Source: Heliopora coerulea
Taxonomy: Eukaryota > Cnidaria > Anthozoa > Scleralcyonacea > Helioporidae
Assembly: GCA_030142905.1 (NCBI GenBank)
Contig: JASJOG010000068.1
Location: 1,146,001 to 1,210,000 of the forward strand
Reading direction: 5' to 3'
DNA: 64,000 nucleotides
Both the position numbers and the translations under genes were made by a program. Within the stretch, counting starts at the first letter, position 1. Each line of letters begins with the position of its first letter. Shown here piece by piece: positions 36,516 to 50,864 of the stretch. The notes under the pieces are model-generated. The model was not told the origin of the DNA, did no database searches, and worked only from the letters and a program-made list of their open reading frames with translations.

Positions 36516-39500
36516 TATTGCTGTAATTAAACTATAATAACGGCCAAGGAATGTCCCACATATTACTATGAATTAAGTAGATATGAGCTTTCTTTTTATC
36601 AAATTTATTCCTTTCGAAATCCTGTATTTCCATATTTCCATGTGCAGTCATTTGCGATTTAAGCCAAAGTTATTTCCATTAATGACGAACAGAGGAAATG
36701 CGAGTGTTCTGTTCCCTGGATCCCATGAAAAGCAATGGCGGTCATAAATGTCATTGAATAAAATGTTGAAATACAAGCAAAGCGTGTGTGCGTGTGCGTG
36801 TGTGTGTTCGAGAGAGAAGGAGAGAGAGAGAGAAACTTTATTTAACTACGGTGGTTTTATCAGTTGATAAATAACTGGTTTACATGAAAGCTGTACAATA
36901 TTTTACATATTAGAATGAAAAATACAAAAGTATTTCAAAACAATTACTTATTACAAATTTCCTATTCACAAAATTCTTGGAATGTTGGTAGTGGGGAGCC
37001 GTGGCAGAAACAATGAAGCGCTCGCTTAAAATTAACCAAAGACCCAGTATTTGGTAGAGAGGAGTTAGAGAGAAAGAGAGAGAGAGAGTTAGCTTCTAAA
37101 GATAAACTAGAATTCAATGCATCAGATCGATACATCTGTCACAAATGCGAGCAAAGTCATTTGCATAGCTAAACTACTCCGCTGCTATCGATTCAATTGA
37201 AACCCTTCCTTTTGTGATCTCTATCATGGAAGACATCCGCTACAGCTACACTAATGTTTTTAATTTATTCGTTATTATTCACCACCGACCGATCAGGCCG
37301 CTCAAAATTTCGAAAACATCAGATTCCAGTGAAATTTATCCAATCTAAGGTCAGAAATTCATATCTAACGAGCATGACAAAATAATTCAGAAGAGTCCCG
37401 TGGAGAGCATTCATGACAAAACATCCCAGTAAAGACCGGACGAGGTACGTCTAACTCAGATTCTCAGAGAATGTTTCTCGCCCCAAGACGATGTTCGAAC
37501 CACAACCTTCTGATGGCGAAAGTGGTGCTATAACACCAAGAACTAGAGGACCATGGCTACAAATTGCCATTCGTCTAACTGATGGTCATAGAGTGTGTGC
37601 TTCCCATACGGCTGGATTAATATAGCACCACCTTTAATCGATGTAACTGACAAATCTACAAGCTCAAGAGCATTTTCTGGTTTTTTAAACTTGACAAACA
37701 ACATCCTATCGCCTATTATTTTACAATCCAAGTTCGTACACGCTAAACTGTCATTACGTCACAGCATTCCAGCGTCGAAGGGAAATCTCAGCGAGAAGCA
37801 GCTAGTTAAAATCAAATGAAAGACGCCACAATAAATTAAGGCATGAAATCAGTAACTAACTTATTTCTTTCACGTGCAAGGTGAGTGAAGACAACACACT
37901 TATTCAATCTTTTAAGTACCATGCTGTTTTGTTGAATAATTAAGAAATATGTTTATGCTGGTCTCCGATTATAATACATGCAGGCACTGTGACAAAAACA
38001 AGGAAGAGAAGGATAATACAAACGTTCGGATCATTGAGTCGCCTTCTCAATGCATGTGAATCAACTTTTGCGAAGTTTTATTCCTGTTATTGTTCGACGA
38101 AGCAAAAGGTAAGCTTTTTTGTATTGTTTGGCACTTGGTGGATACTTCAAGGTGAATTTAAGCGAATGGTTCAGCCGAATTCTGTAGCCATCACCACACA
38201 AATTTTCATTCCTAAACAAGGCTTGATTGACTTCGATGTGGTATCACTGAAAACAATTCATCGGTCTCCAAGTAAGAACATCCCCTAAACCAGTTAACTG
38301 ACTTCAGATAAAAGCAGTTCTAAAACACAGAAGCGGTTCATAATCAACATGGAAGATTTTCCCGTCAATTCAACGACACAATGAATAGTGCCCCAGCTAC
38401 GGAAGTCATAACGTCCACGGGCAAGCTTATCAGATAAGGGTAAATTGTCGGGTGGTAAAGATTTTCACAAATTTATAAAGCGAAAGAAAAACAAACAACG
38501 CTGTGACTTGTCTGTAGCCATAATGAAAATTAGATTTTCACGATAGTTTAGATTAAAGTGACAGTGAACTGAAATTCGTAAGCATTTCATTTTCAGTTCT
38601 TGAACATAAGCGTTCGTCCGAGTGAACATATCAAGCAACTGATACAGATTTAGAGTTTCAAATAGTTTGTAGATATATCGCTGTTGCAAAATCTTTGGAC
38701 AATAAAAGCTTACCGTAATAGTGTTCAGAATAGGAAGCCATGAGTTCAAATCTTATATAAGTTTATATAATGTCATACATGTTGCAATGTTTATTGAAAG
38801 GTCTTAAATAATTAATCTTGTTTCTGTACAAGTTCAAATCGTTATCAAAAACTAACATGTTTCGCTCGTTTTCGCCAGATAGATCAAAACTTTGAGTGTC
38901 CACGTTTGCGGCTCAAGGTTCGTCATAAATACAGGCTACCGATAAAATTAAACGCAGGAATTATTTCATTTAATGTCAATTAACGAAAACATTGACAGGG
39001 ATATGAGCAACAATGTTAACAAACAACAATTAAGACGAATTTATGCTGAAAACAAAATGATCAAAAGGAGTCGCGTTTCTTGTCAATGAGACTTCAAATG
39101 AAATTACATCAGCTACTTTAAGGAGACGAAAAGTAAGTGATAGTGTAATGGCACGAGATCTTTTTATGTACAGCCTTCATCAACTGGGAAATGTTTTTGT
39201 TCCCTCTGCTACTGGACTCCAATTCAAATTCGGTTTTTTAAAGTTCATTCAGCAACGTTGGTTTGACATCACGCATTGCAGCCGGTATACTTCGGTCATT
39301 TTAACGACATTTTCTACATCACCCTTCTTTTTGTTACGTAGACACGATTATCTCTAAGAGCATTACATTACTTATTGAATGTATTATTTTACACCTTTCT
39401 GCCATAATGGTGGCGCAGTTGGACGCACAGTGGGAAACACTTTGTTCCAATGAATGGAATACGTATTTTTGAATGAAAATAATGTACACTGGATTTAGAT

Positions 39501-41858
39501 CTATTTAGCTTCCTCAGTCTTAGCTGAGCGGATTACTCCAAAAGGCTAGACACATAATTAACGTCGTTATCCGAGAAGTGGTGAATTCTATCTCGGCTAC
39601 GGCCGAAGGATAGATAGATAGATCCGAGAGGATACGGCGGTCTTACCATTTGCTGATGTTGAAGCAAAAGTTGCACTTTATCCTTAATTATTTGGAGACC
39701 TTGAATAGCGGTCTGACCAAGGTTCAAACGACGGTCAGTGACCTTGGAACTAACCGCAGTGACTATTATACACCACGTCAGCCAGTGCATCATGTCATTG
39801 CATTGGAATTTCGGAAGTTGAATATTCAATTACTCCAACGACCTTTTCTTTGTTTCAATAAATTTCTTCCACCGAAAGGTCGAGAAAATCTGCTGCGGAT
39901 CAATTTTATGATTTCGATTCGCCTTTCTCAAATAAAAACCCGGAGTATAATCTGTCTACATCCTGGGTATTAAGAAATTTTCCCTTCCTGAGAGTTTGCC
40001 ACCTATTGCAGACAGTGGCTTTTGTGCAGGTCAAAAAGTACAGTTCTGACTTTTTTACGTCGTTTATAAGTATGGTGGTGTGATTGATGCCAGGTGAGTT
40101 GTAGTTGATATTGCCTGTTGTGACGAATTTTCTACATGCACAAGTTTGCACATAGTTGAATGTTTCTCGTCTACTACTTAAGTCAACAAAGGAGACAAAC
40201 GGAATAAAACAACAGAAATTATCATACAAAAACAGGAAAATCTGGGAGTCAGATGGTCGGGCGATGCCATTATTATTTTCGCCCACCTTCCGTCGACGAA
40301 GTGCTGAAAAGTGACTTTTTCGGACTTGGTCGTGACTTGTGTCAGAATTAACGACACACAAGTTTTAGATTTTAATATACTGGCAACTTGTTAATCCAAA
40401 TCATGTTGTAAATCTAAGTTGTTTCATTTCATAACATGTTGGTTCTGGAGTCACGGTTTTTGGCACAAAACTTGGCACAAAACCGCTTATTCTTACTAAA
40501 ATTTCATATTTGATTTCTGATATGAAATAAGCAACTTTAACCAAGGGACAAGCTGGAACGTTTTCACGTGTAAAACACCTGATTCATGCATGATGCGGAT
40601 GTATATTAAACCATGGCATACGAAAAGACAATTTCGATTTTTCCATGCGGCAAAGATCAGATGACATCATTGTATGAGGTGCATGCTTCGTTTTCAAGTT
40701 AAAACTGTTAAAAAGTCTATGGACTCTATCAAAAGCTATCGAGTTTATACATTCATTTTCCGAGGGAGGCGATGTCTAAATAATCAAAAACCTCATTAAT
40801 TTTTTTTCTGTATTTTGTTCACATGAAGTAGTTATAGGTATTTTAATTTTTTTACCTGGATGATGGCATGAGGCACCTTGGCTTCATCAATGAAATAAAT
40901 GTCCATTAATATTTCAGCGATTGTCGCCTGGAAAATGATCAAACCAGGCAGAAATAAAGTGAACAACGTCACGATCAAATTTTTCTAGATTTGTCGGCAA
41001 AGAAAGCCAGCTGTGCCACGTTATCAAGCAAAGTCACAAACGTGATAATTGATCAGATCATTTATGAGTAAGTTTTCTCACTATGGTTCCCGAATGTCTT
41101 ATGTCGAAGTAAAACGTAACTTGATAGACTGATTAAATGATTGATTGATTGATTGATTGATTGATCAATTCAATTATTGATTAAAGATTCGCCAATTTAT
41201 TTACTGGTTGACTTATTGACTAATTGATCGATCGACCCATTGATTGGATAATTGATAGGTTAATTAATTGACAGTGCTGTCCCATGAGAATTATAGCCCA
41301 TTTAAAAATAGAGTTCTTGAAATGTCCCCCTAAACAGGGAAGATTAGACTAAATTTTCGTCATCGCCAAGCACTGGGGAAAGTAAAAACAAAATTTAAAT
41401 TTGCTAATGAAGGAATTTAGATCTTAAATTTCCCTCGTTGAGCAGAAGAAACCGAATTAATATTGGTATTAGTTTATCATAGGATTTATCAAAAATGGTC
41501 ACATTTGTCAAAATTATCAAACTTGTTTGAAAATATAACGATTCTTCGATTATACTACGGAAGGATTTGGGATTAACAGCATTTTGTGACGTTAACTTAG
41601 GTAGTTCAGCCTATTAAAGCTGTTCCTCGCAATTGATATACAACTTCGCAATTGATATACAAAAAGAATAAGTTTGATTCCTTATCATTCTGAAACTCCT
41701 TTCAAAAACAATAACCAATATTAAAAGGCAGACGAAAGTTCTTCTTTGAATCGATGTACAATCATGGAATTTTCTAAATAAATAAACAACTTCATGAGCA
41801 AATGATGGAAATTTCCAATCTTTCAGGCTCATCTTTGTCGTACGTGATCAGAGAAACA

Positions 41859-41934
41859 ATGTGCTCCAAGTCTGTAAAAATAATCATTGCAGTTACCAGT
41901 TATATATTACTGACAGATGGCCAAAATGCAACAG
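41859..41934 (+). CDS. RTK-B exon 1: signal peptide
   Basis: Starts [12 protein letters not shown] and continues hydrophobic for about 15 residues. It ends in phase 1 at GTGAGT. A CTTTCAG acceptor-like site lies about 33 bases before the ATG, so the exon probably carries 5' UTR. Confidence 0.83.
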
Positions 41935-44900
41935 GTGAGTCTCGCTACAACGTTGCTTAATTTGGTAACCTTTATTTTAATGCATTGGTGTGGATTCATT
42001 TGACTGGATATTTACGAGACAAGTAATCTGACAAACAGACAGATAGACACATATGTAGTAAGTTAGGTAGGTAGGTAGGTAGGTAGGTAGGCAGGTAGGT
42101 AGGTGGGTGGGTGGGTAGGTGGGTAGGTAGGTAGGTAGGTAGGTAGGTAGGTAGGTAGGTTGGCAAGCAAGTAGGTAGTAAGGTTAGCTAGTAGGTAAGG
42201 CAGATACACATATTAAGCTAGGTAGGCTAAAAAATACTGTTGCATGTGTGTGAGTACGTACAGCATGTCAAGCAGGCGAATGATAGCTTTAGACAAAATT
42301 GTACCGAAAAGGCTTCGGCAAGTTCGAAACAAAAATAAGCCAATTCAGTAAAATGGATTGACTTTTGTCTCTCTGATTTTCACTCTTATCTGAAACTAAT
42401 AACAAACTATTTCGTTTTCCTAAAGTTCCGTACCAGTCCTGCCAGCTATCCGTTTCACTAGAAATTTTGTACAACACTACCGTCTCGATATCCGACTCCA
42501 TGTTCACAGACGTCGAACATGTTCGCCGGCTGCTATGGAATTTCTCTTCAGTTCAAAGCCAATGTAATCACAGCAAGTTATTAGTTACACCAGAAAGAAT
42601 TATAAACCGCTTGCAAGAAAATAAACAAATCATGGTGTATTACAACATCACCGTTGGTGTCAAGAAACGCTATCGCTATAATTTCAGCATTTTGAAAGAT
42701 CTTCGCAAAAATGTTGAAGACTGCTATTATGCAATGGATAAAGATTTACAAGACCTGATAGATAGCACAGCATTGACGAATGTTCTAACTTTAAACATAT
42801 CGGGTAGTCCATTAAATTTCTCTGGCCCATTACGGCATGACAGAAGCACTTGCGAATTCCAAGAACCACGCTGCCCAGCGAGATCAGTAGAAGAAAACAG
42901 GACATGTGGTAGGTTTATATTCTTAATAAAAGATAATGTACTACCAAATTGACATAAAAACTGATGTTGTCCGTCAATCTAATAACCTGGAAAAAATGTT
43001 TTATGGACCCCTGATATAAAGTAGGTTCAGAGCATGACAATCTCCGCGGTTAATATAACTAGAGCTACTGAGTCGGTGATCGAATCCGCAACCTTGCAAT
43101 GACCGGCGAGACGCTCTAATCATTATCATTTAGTTTACTTAATGAAGGACGTGACTGTTGCGCACAAATTTTGTACATGTGGAAGCCTGGTATTACTAGA
43201 GACAAGTGGACGTTCGTAAAGCTCGTTATCTACCATTCATCTGTAATAAAACTAAGCTTCAACATCCATAACTTTTGTACTTAAGGAGATTATTTGACAC
43301 TTTCGCAACTGGAGATCTCCCTTGGCGAGTAAGATCGTCTGGCGTTAACCAGAGTTAAATAGTACGGGGTTAACCAGAGTGAAAAAAGTAGAGTATTCGT
43401 TGTCAGTTGTTAAAGTGTTAACATTAATGTCAACAGGATTACTATCATTACTTTTTGAAAGGGATATCTCTTTTACATTCTTTTTAAGTGTGTTCTCGTG
43501 GTTCATTCCTGGATAATAACATCACAAAATGTGAACCCTGCCCGATCAATACATACCAAAATGAATCAGCGAAATTCGAATGCAAGTTATGTCCTCGAGG
43601 AAGCACGACGTACAACAAAACCGGTAGTTCAGAATGTTTACCAGGTATGTGATCAGAATTCATGGGAACAGTTAGGTTCAAACTAGGTTAGTGGGGGGCT
43701 AAGGTTATTCACCACAGCAGTTGTAACGGTTAACAGATGAATTTTAGGTTATTAACACAGATTATTTCAGTTGTTGCTGTTCTATGTGATTTTCAAACGA
43801 CTTCATGACCTACCACCTAATTGACTTAATTCATTAATTGTTGTATAAGCACAAAAGATATAAATACCAAGATGAACTGGTCGTACTTCAGCAAGAACTT
43901 ATTGGTGGAGCAGAAGTATGAGGTGACCCAATGGTTTCTTAATATGATCAAGCAAAACGGATACTGTCAACCCGAAATAACCTTAGATGGCTAAACCTAA
44001 AAATTCTGGGTGGCCGGCACTCTGATTGTCTGGTTGGCGTTGCATTGTAAAACACATGTTCTTAGTTTCGACAATATCCAGAGGCAAATTAATTCTACTT
44101 GAAATTCTAATTACTATAGAAATTCTAATTGTAATAAAAATTCTAATTGTAATTGAAATTCTATATTTGATAGAAGTTCTAATTCTAATAGAAATATTTA
44201 TTCTAATAGAAATTCTAATAGAAATTCTAATTGTATTAGAAATTCTAATTGTAATAGAAATTCTAATTCGAATAAGAATTGTACTTCTAATAGAAATTAT
44301 AATTCGGAAGAAGGACGGGTGGGTGAATGACAGATTTTGGATGTACGGATGGATAGACGGACGGACGGGTGGATGGATATATGGATGGACGGACGGATGG
44401 GTGGATGGACGGACGGGTGGACGGACGGATTCATTAAATTACACAATGTGTCAAGAACAGGAAATGAAGTTATACCATGATTGTCCTGTTTTACCTTCAT
44501 TTTTCATGAGTAGCTCGTCCCTTTCCCTATTTTTTTTCGCAATTCATGTTCTATATGGAAATTCAGCAAAGTAAAATAAGTCTCTTGCTTTCAGAATGTC
44601 ATCTGGGGTCATATTACAACTTAAATACATCAGATTGCCGTCCATGTCCGCTGCATTTTTACCGAAACCTGAAAGAACAACGTCATTGCTCCCGTTGTCC
44701 AAACGGCAAAATAACCATTAATGTTTCCAGTTCGAGTCAGGAACAGTGCATTAAAAGTAAGTATAACGAAATAAGGAAGAAAAATCCTAAGAACATGGAA
44801 AAATAATTAAATTTTCATTTGATTGATACTAATTGATTAGTTAGTGGGTTGTGGGTTTGTTGGTTGTATAGTTGATTTCTTACTTTGTAGTTTGGCTGGT

Positions 44901-47778
44901 CGATCGCTTGATTAGTTCATTTGTTGGCTAGTTTTTGCTTGGTTGGTAGGTAGGTAGGTCGTCGATTGATGTACTCATTGGTTAGTTGTTTGGTTGGCTT
45001 GTCGGTTGGTTAATTGACAGGTTGGTTCTCTGGTTGGTTGGTTGGTTGGTTGGTTTGTAGGTTAGTTGGTAGGTAGGTTGGTTGGTTGGTTGGTTGGTAG
45101 AGTTGGCTAGGTTGGTTAGGTTGGTTGGTTGGTTGGTTAGTTGTCTGGTTGGTAGGTTGGTTGGTAGGTTGGTTGGTAGTTAAGTTCGTTGGTTGGCTGG
45201 CTGGTTGGTTGGTTGGTTAATTGATTAATTGGTTGGTAGGTAGGTAGGTAGGTAGGTAGGTTGGTTGGTTGATTGGTTGGTTGGTTAGTTGGTAAGTAGG
45301 TTGGTTGGCTGGTTGGTTGGTTGGTTGGTTGGCTGGTTGGTTGGTTGGTTGGTTGGTTGGTAGGTTGGTTGGGTGTTTGGTTGGTTGGGTGGATGGTTGG
45401 TTGGTTGGTTGGTTGGTTGGTTGGTTGGTAGGTTAGTTGGTAGGTAGGTTGGTTGGTTGACTGGCTGGTTGGTTTGCTGGTTGGTTGGTTGGTTGGTTGG
45501 TTGGTTGGTTGGGTGGTTGGTTGGTTGGTTGGTCAGTTAAGAAAACATGATGGGTGGACAATAAGCAAATTAGCGGGAGACTTTGCCAACAAAATTATAT
45601 CTTGGTTTGCTTTTAATTTTGACAAATACTTCCCTCAAAAATCTAGATTGCAGCATTGGAAACTACTACTACAATAAAACATGCAAGCCTTGTCCAAATG
45701 GCGAAACCACCTCAAGTTCGGGAGCGATAAATCGCTCCAATTGTACGAAACATCCATCACCAGGTAACTGCCAGCCTACTAGGAAAGCTGGATTGCGTCC
45801 ATATGAACACCATCTCTATCTTTGAAGCGGGCATACCACAGTTTTTCTGCAGCTAGATTGACTTCTTTTAGCGCTTTGCGAACTAGTAAAAGCCATCCAG
45901 TCTCCACACCACTTCCAAAAACTAAAAGTTAAGAGGTTTATAAATCTGGATTTTAACAGTTAAACCGTTCCAAGTTTCTTTTTTTTTATTTTTAACCTAC
46001 TCGAATCTTGAGTTTTCGAGATGTTTCTCCGTTTTGGAATTTGTTTTGTTTTATACTTCTTGAAGTTATGGGCTGGTTATGGTGTTTAAAAAGTACGTAA
46101 AGTTAATAATAAATTATATACGAATACTTTTTCAATCCATGGACAAGACAACATCATGAGACTGTTTTAATTGCTCACAAAGATTCTTGAAATGTAGTTA
46201 TAAGCGACGTGATGCATCTAGGTTTATTCGTTAGGTTTGTATTTGTAAGTGAATATGATTATTTGACGAGGCAAGCACATTAATATAAATGTATTTTTTG
46301 TTCTGCTCAAACGACTGTGGACGATCGTTCTTGCATCATCAGTACTGTACAATAAGGTTAAAACAGTTGTAAATAATACTTTTGGTTCATTAATGTTGGT
46401 AATCCATGCAAACAGTAATGTCATAGTACTGTTCAACAAACAAAATCGTTACAGCTTGTTACGTTTTAAAGTGCAGCAAAGGAGAACAGCTTGATGTCTC
46501 TACTATTTTTTACAGGAACAGGCAATAAATTGGCCATAGCTTTAGCTATCACAGGGGTAGTTGCGTTAGTACTTCTAGCCATCCCAGCAAAGATTTTCAT
46601 GGATCGACGCAAAAGAAGAAGGACTCAAGAAACCTTTAGGGTATGGTAATAAACAATATTTCGTTTTCAGCAAAAACCTTGATTTTCTTGGCCTTTCTAA
46701 CTTTCTTACTGCTTGATAAGCCCAGAGATATTTGCGTTCCTTGAATTTTGTCGTTGAGGTTACACGAAGAAAACATTTCACGGCGAAAGTCAACCGAAAA
46801 ATGTGTTGACCCAAGCAGTATAATAATAACATCTGAGAGTTCCTAGACCACTACTCCACCAACTACGCTACAGACTGAACTGGGAAATGTTTTTAATGCA
46901 TTGTTTACAGAAAAATTTTCAAGTATACGAAAATGCATACTTTGAAGAAGCACCAAGCGACGAAGAACAAAATCTAGAACGTTGTACAACTCTTGGTGCA
47001 TTAGAACCTGAAGTGCGTGCGAGGAACTTGGAAATACCACGCGATTGCATAAAACTCACCGGAGTGAGATTGGGTCGAGGAAATTTTGGCGAAGTTCACC
47101 AAGTTCTGGTGAAAAAAAATGACGAGCCAGAGATGCTGTGTGCAGCGAAAATGGCCCGAGGTAATTGAATAATACAATAAAGTTTTTCGGATTTTTCATC
47201 TAAAAATAATGCTTAGGAATAGTTTTTTTTCTTTCTGAAACAAATTTGAAAAATCAATTAAAACGAGTTGGTCTCTTAAAGAAGAATTTCGTCCGTTTGT
47301 CGTGCAATTTATTTTTGAATGATGTTTACTTTTTAACAAATGTTTAGGAATGGGTGATCATTTCGTTCACAATAAGTTACCGCAATGATAAACTGATATT
47401 TTTGTTTCCACAATGTGAGACGAAGAGATGGCCAGATATAGTCTTTTTTCGTTTGTCTAATTCTGGCGTCATAACTTTTTGAAGAATTCTACTTAATATG
47501 TCTTTTATTTGCCTTGTGTGTCTCAAAGGTGCGAGCCGAGTAACAATAAATGACATGCTTGACGAGCTTGAGATCCACCTGAAAATTGAGAAAAATCCAA
47601 ATGTGGTAAACCTGTTGGGTGTTTGTTCAAGTAGCGATGGTAGGTTTCAAATGTTTACTTTGAATACAGGTTGATCCAGTGTAAAGGAAAACATCACGTT
47701 TGAATCGAGATTTTAAAAACTGTCCTCCTAAATGACCCTAATTATGCCTAAGCACATATACCATTGGGATTTTTATAT

Positions 47779-47821
<43 letters not shown>

Positions 47822-50800
47822 ATTAAGTTATGGCTTTGAGCAACTGTCGTTACACCGTGTTTCACGCTTACGCGATCATCAGACGACTAATTACATTTAA
47901 CTACGTAGTCCCTTTTATGCTCTTCGGGGCGCGGTGGCGTCATCCTTCAGGAATTAGAGGAATTTGGTGGCGTCATCCTTCAGGAATTGGGGGAATTTGT
48001 TAATTGTCCGGCGGTGTGTCTTTATAGTTGCGGAGGAGGAATTTGTTGATGTGACGGCAATTCGACAGCAGTTCGTTTCTTTTGTTTAGGAGTGGGATAT
48101 TTTGGAAAATTATGTGATACTTCTCGGTGAGGCAAAGGTTGCATCGCTGGGACCCATTTCGGAAGGTTGGAGCTTTGTCGAGGATGGACCATCGTATGTT
48201 GGTGTTGTGAAGGTTACTGTCGCGTAGATTCCAAACGTATTTCGAGAGTTCTGTGGAGTTTGCCTTGCTGCGGTGTTTCAGGGAGTTTCGGTGTTTGTAC
48301 AGTCTATCTTTGAAAGTGAGCTCGGTTAGTCCTATGTAGTTTACGGATTCGCTGGTCTTGTCGTTGGTGATTTCTGCTCTGTAGATAATGCTTTCGCTCA
48401 GGCACTTTCCTTGAAGCGGGCACAATTCTTTCTCCCTGCAGTTGCATTTTGGTGCGTTGTTTTCTGGTTCGGGGTGAAGGACCTTGCGGTTATGGGACTT
48501 GACGATGTTTGACATGTTGGGCATACAACTGTAGCTTACCTTCACGGAGTTTCTATTGAAGATTTTATGAAGTTTGTGTCCTTTTGGAAAGTGTTTGTCT
48601 ACGAGCAGAAGAAACTTTTTTCCTACGTTAGTTCCGACGTTGGCGCTGTACGGTGGGTTGAACCAGATGATGTTTCTCTTTCTGTTGGGTTTGGCGTTGG
48701 GGTTGTGATTTTTGGGTGGCTCGTACTTGATCTTCTCGTTGAATCCGCTGGCTTTGAGTGCTTCGTTGTAGTACGGGGCTGCACTGTCGAAAATTTCCTT
48801 CGTGGCGGATATTTCGCTGATTCTTTTCCCGATGTTTTGTGGGAGTTGTTTGGTTATGCTCGGAGGGTGGTTGGAGTTTCTGTGGATGTATTGTGGATGG
48901 TCGTTTGGTTTTCGGTACGGTCTGTACGACGCTTCGTTAAGGTTCAGAGAGATGTCTAAAAAGTTTACTTCGTTCAGGTTGCATTGGATAGTTATTTTGA
49001 GTCCTAGTTGCTTAAAGATCTCGATTATTTCTTTTCTGATGCGGTCGCTGGTTTGGCTGCTGATGTTTCGGAAAGCGGCCAGGCCATCGTCGCGGTATAG
49101 GCCGAATTCTGCGTCTTCGTATTTCTTGGATAGAATTGACAAGATGTAGATTCCGACTAGCTCACAGACCTCGGCACCGTCATGGCTTCCCATGGTGACG
49201 TCGAATGTAGTGTCGTTGTCTTTTTTCATCCACGTTGTTCCGTTGCTAAATAAAAGCGATTTTCTGGAGTGCATTATGATGTTGATGCTTTCTTTGCATC
49301 TTTCTTTCATAATGCACTCCAGAAAATCGCTTTTATTTAGCAACGGAACAACGTGGATGAAAAAAGACAACGACACTACATTCGACGTCACCATGGGAAG
49401 CCATGACGGTGCCGAGGTCTGTGAGCTAGTCGGAATCTACATCTTGTCAATTCTATCCAAGAAATACGAAGACGCAGAATTCGGCCTATACCGCGACGAT
49501 GGCCTGGCCGCTTTCCGAAACATCAGCAGCCAAACCAGCGACCGCATCAGAAAAGAAATAATCGAGATCTTTAAGCAACTAGGACTCAAAATAACTATCC
49601 AATGCAACCTGAACGAAGTAAACTTTTTAGACATCTCTCTGAACCTTAACGAAGCGTCGTACAGACCGTACCGAAAACCAAACGACCATCCACAATACAT
49701 CCACAGAAACTCCAACCACCCTCCGAGCATAACCAAACAACTCCCACAAAACATCGGGAAAAGAATCAGCGAAATATCCGCCACGAAGGAAATTTTCGAC
49801 AGTGCAGCCCCGTACTACAACGAAGCACTCAAAGCCAGCGGATTCAACGAGAAGATCAAGTACGAGCCACCCAAAAATCACAACCCCAACGCCAAACCCA
49901 ACAGAAAGAGAAACATCATCTGGTTCAACCCACCGTACAGCGCCAACGTCGGAACTAACGTAGGAAAAAAGTTTCTTCTGCTCGTAGACAAACACTTTCC
50001 AAAAGGACACAAACTTCATAAAATCTTCAATAGAAACTCCGTGAAGGTAAGCTACAGTTGTATGCCCAACATGTCAAACATCGTCAAGTCCCATAACCGC
50101 AAGGTCCTTCACCCCGAACCAGAAAACAACGCACCAAAATGCAACTGCAGGGAGAAAGAATTGTGCCCGCTTCAAGGAAAGTGCCTGAGCGAAAGCATTA
50201 TCTACAGAGCAGAAATCACCAACGACAAGACCAGCGAATCCGTAAACTACATAGGACTAACCGAGCTCACTTTCAAAGATAGACTGTACAAACACCGAAA
50301 CTCCCTGAAACACCGCAGCAAGGCAAACTCCACAGAACTCTCGAAATACGTTTGGAATCTACGCGACAGTAACCTTCACAACACCAACATACGATGGTCC
50401 ATCCTCGACAAAGCTCCAACCTTCCGAAATGGGTCCCAGCGATGCAACCTTTGCCTCACCGAGAAGTATCACATAATTTTCCAAAATATCCCACTCCTAA
50501 ACAAAAGAAACGAACTGCTGTCGAATTGCCGTCACATCAACAAATTCCTCCTCCGCAACTATAAAGACACACCGCCGGACAATTAACAAATTCCCCCAAT
50601 TCCTGAAGGATGACGCCACCAAATTCCTCTAATTCCTGAAGGATGACGCCACCGCGCCCCGAAGAGCATAAAAGGGACTACGTAGTTAAATGTAATTAGT
50701 CGTCTGATGATCGCGTAAGCGTGAAACACGGTGTAACGACAGTTGCTCAAAGCCATAACTTAATAGACTATCAAAGCTCTACACCTTTGTATTGAGCACT

Positions 50801-50833
50801 CTTCTCTTCAGAGACCAAACAGCTACATCTACA

Positions 50834-50864
<31 letters not shown>

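Larger units (their letters stand above)
35743..41826. other. intergenic region between RTK-A and RTK-B
   Basis: 6.1 kb without a convincing gene. Contents noticed: the inverted pair at 36.3 kb; TG/GA repeats at 36784-36835; a tRNA-like relic on the minus strand at about 37480-37560 (B-box-like GTGGTTCGAAC); a TTCACGTGTAAAA-type repeat at about 40440-40620; and a GATT run at 41140-41170. RTK-B regulatory sequence must lie here, but no promoter motif can be supported. Confidence 0.5.
47817..50769. mobile_element. giant palindrome of two 5'-truncated Penelope-like elements
   Basis: Left arm 47817-49279 and right arm 49307-50769 (1463 bp each) are inverted copies around a 27-bp spacer. They read identical in every stretch compared, including both translated frames. 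Each arm encodes the C-terminal part of a Penelope-like polyprotein: a catalytic GLYRDDGLA (RT motif C), a thumb-like region, a Cys-rich linker ([15 protein letters not shown]) and a GIY-YIG endonuclease ([25 protein letters not shown]), ending at a stop at 48000 (minus) or 50586 (plus). Upstream RT motifs are missing. A hammerhead lies in each 3' end, and (TA)n abuts both sides. The right copy continues to about 50835. Inside RTK-B intron 8. Confidence 0.9.

Noticed and set aside
39533..40361. Frames of 98-151 codons between the two receptors
   Set aside because: No family signature, and several overlap on both strands in ordinary AT-rich DNA; not called as genes.
44026..44574. 182-codon Ile/Leu-rich frame resembling a membrane protein
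   Set aside because: It is the ATTCTAAT minisatellite plus a GGAC repeat; no conserved domain.
48567..48959. 130-codon plus-strand frame, and its mirror at 49627-50019
   Set aside because: Antisense of the Penelope-like coding region; it appears in both palindrome arms.
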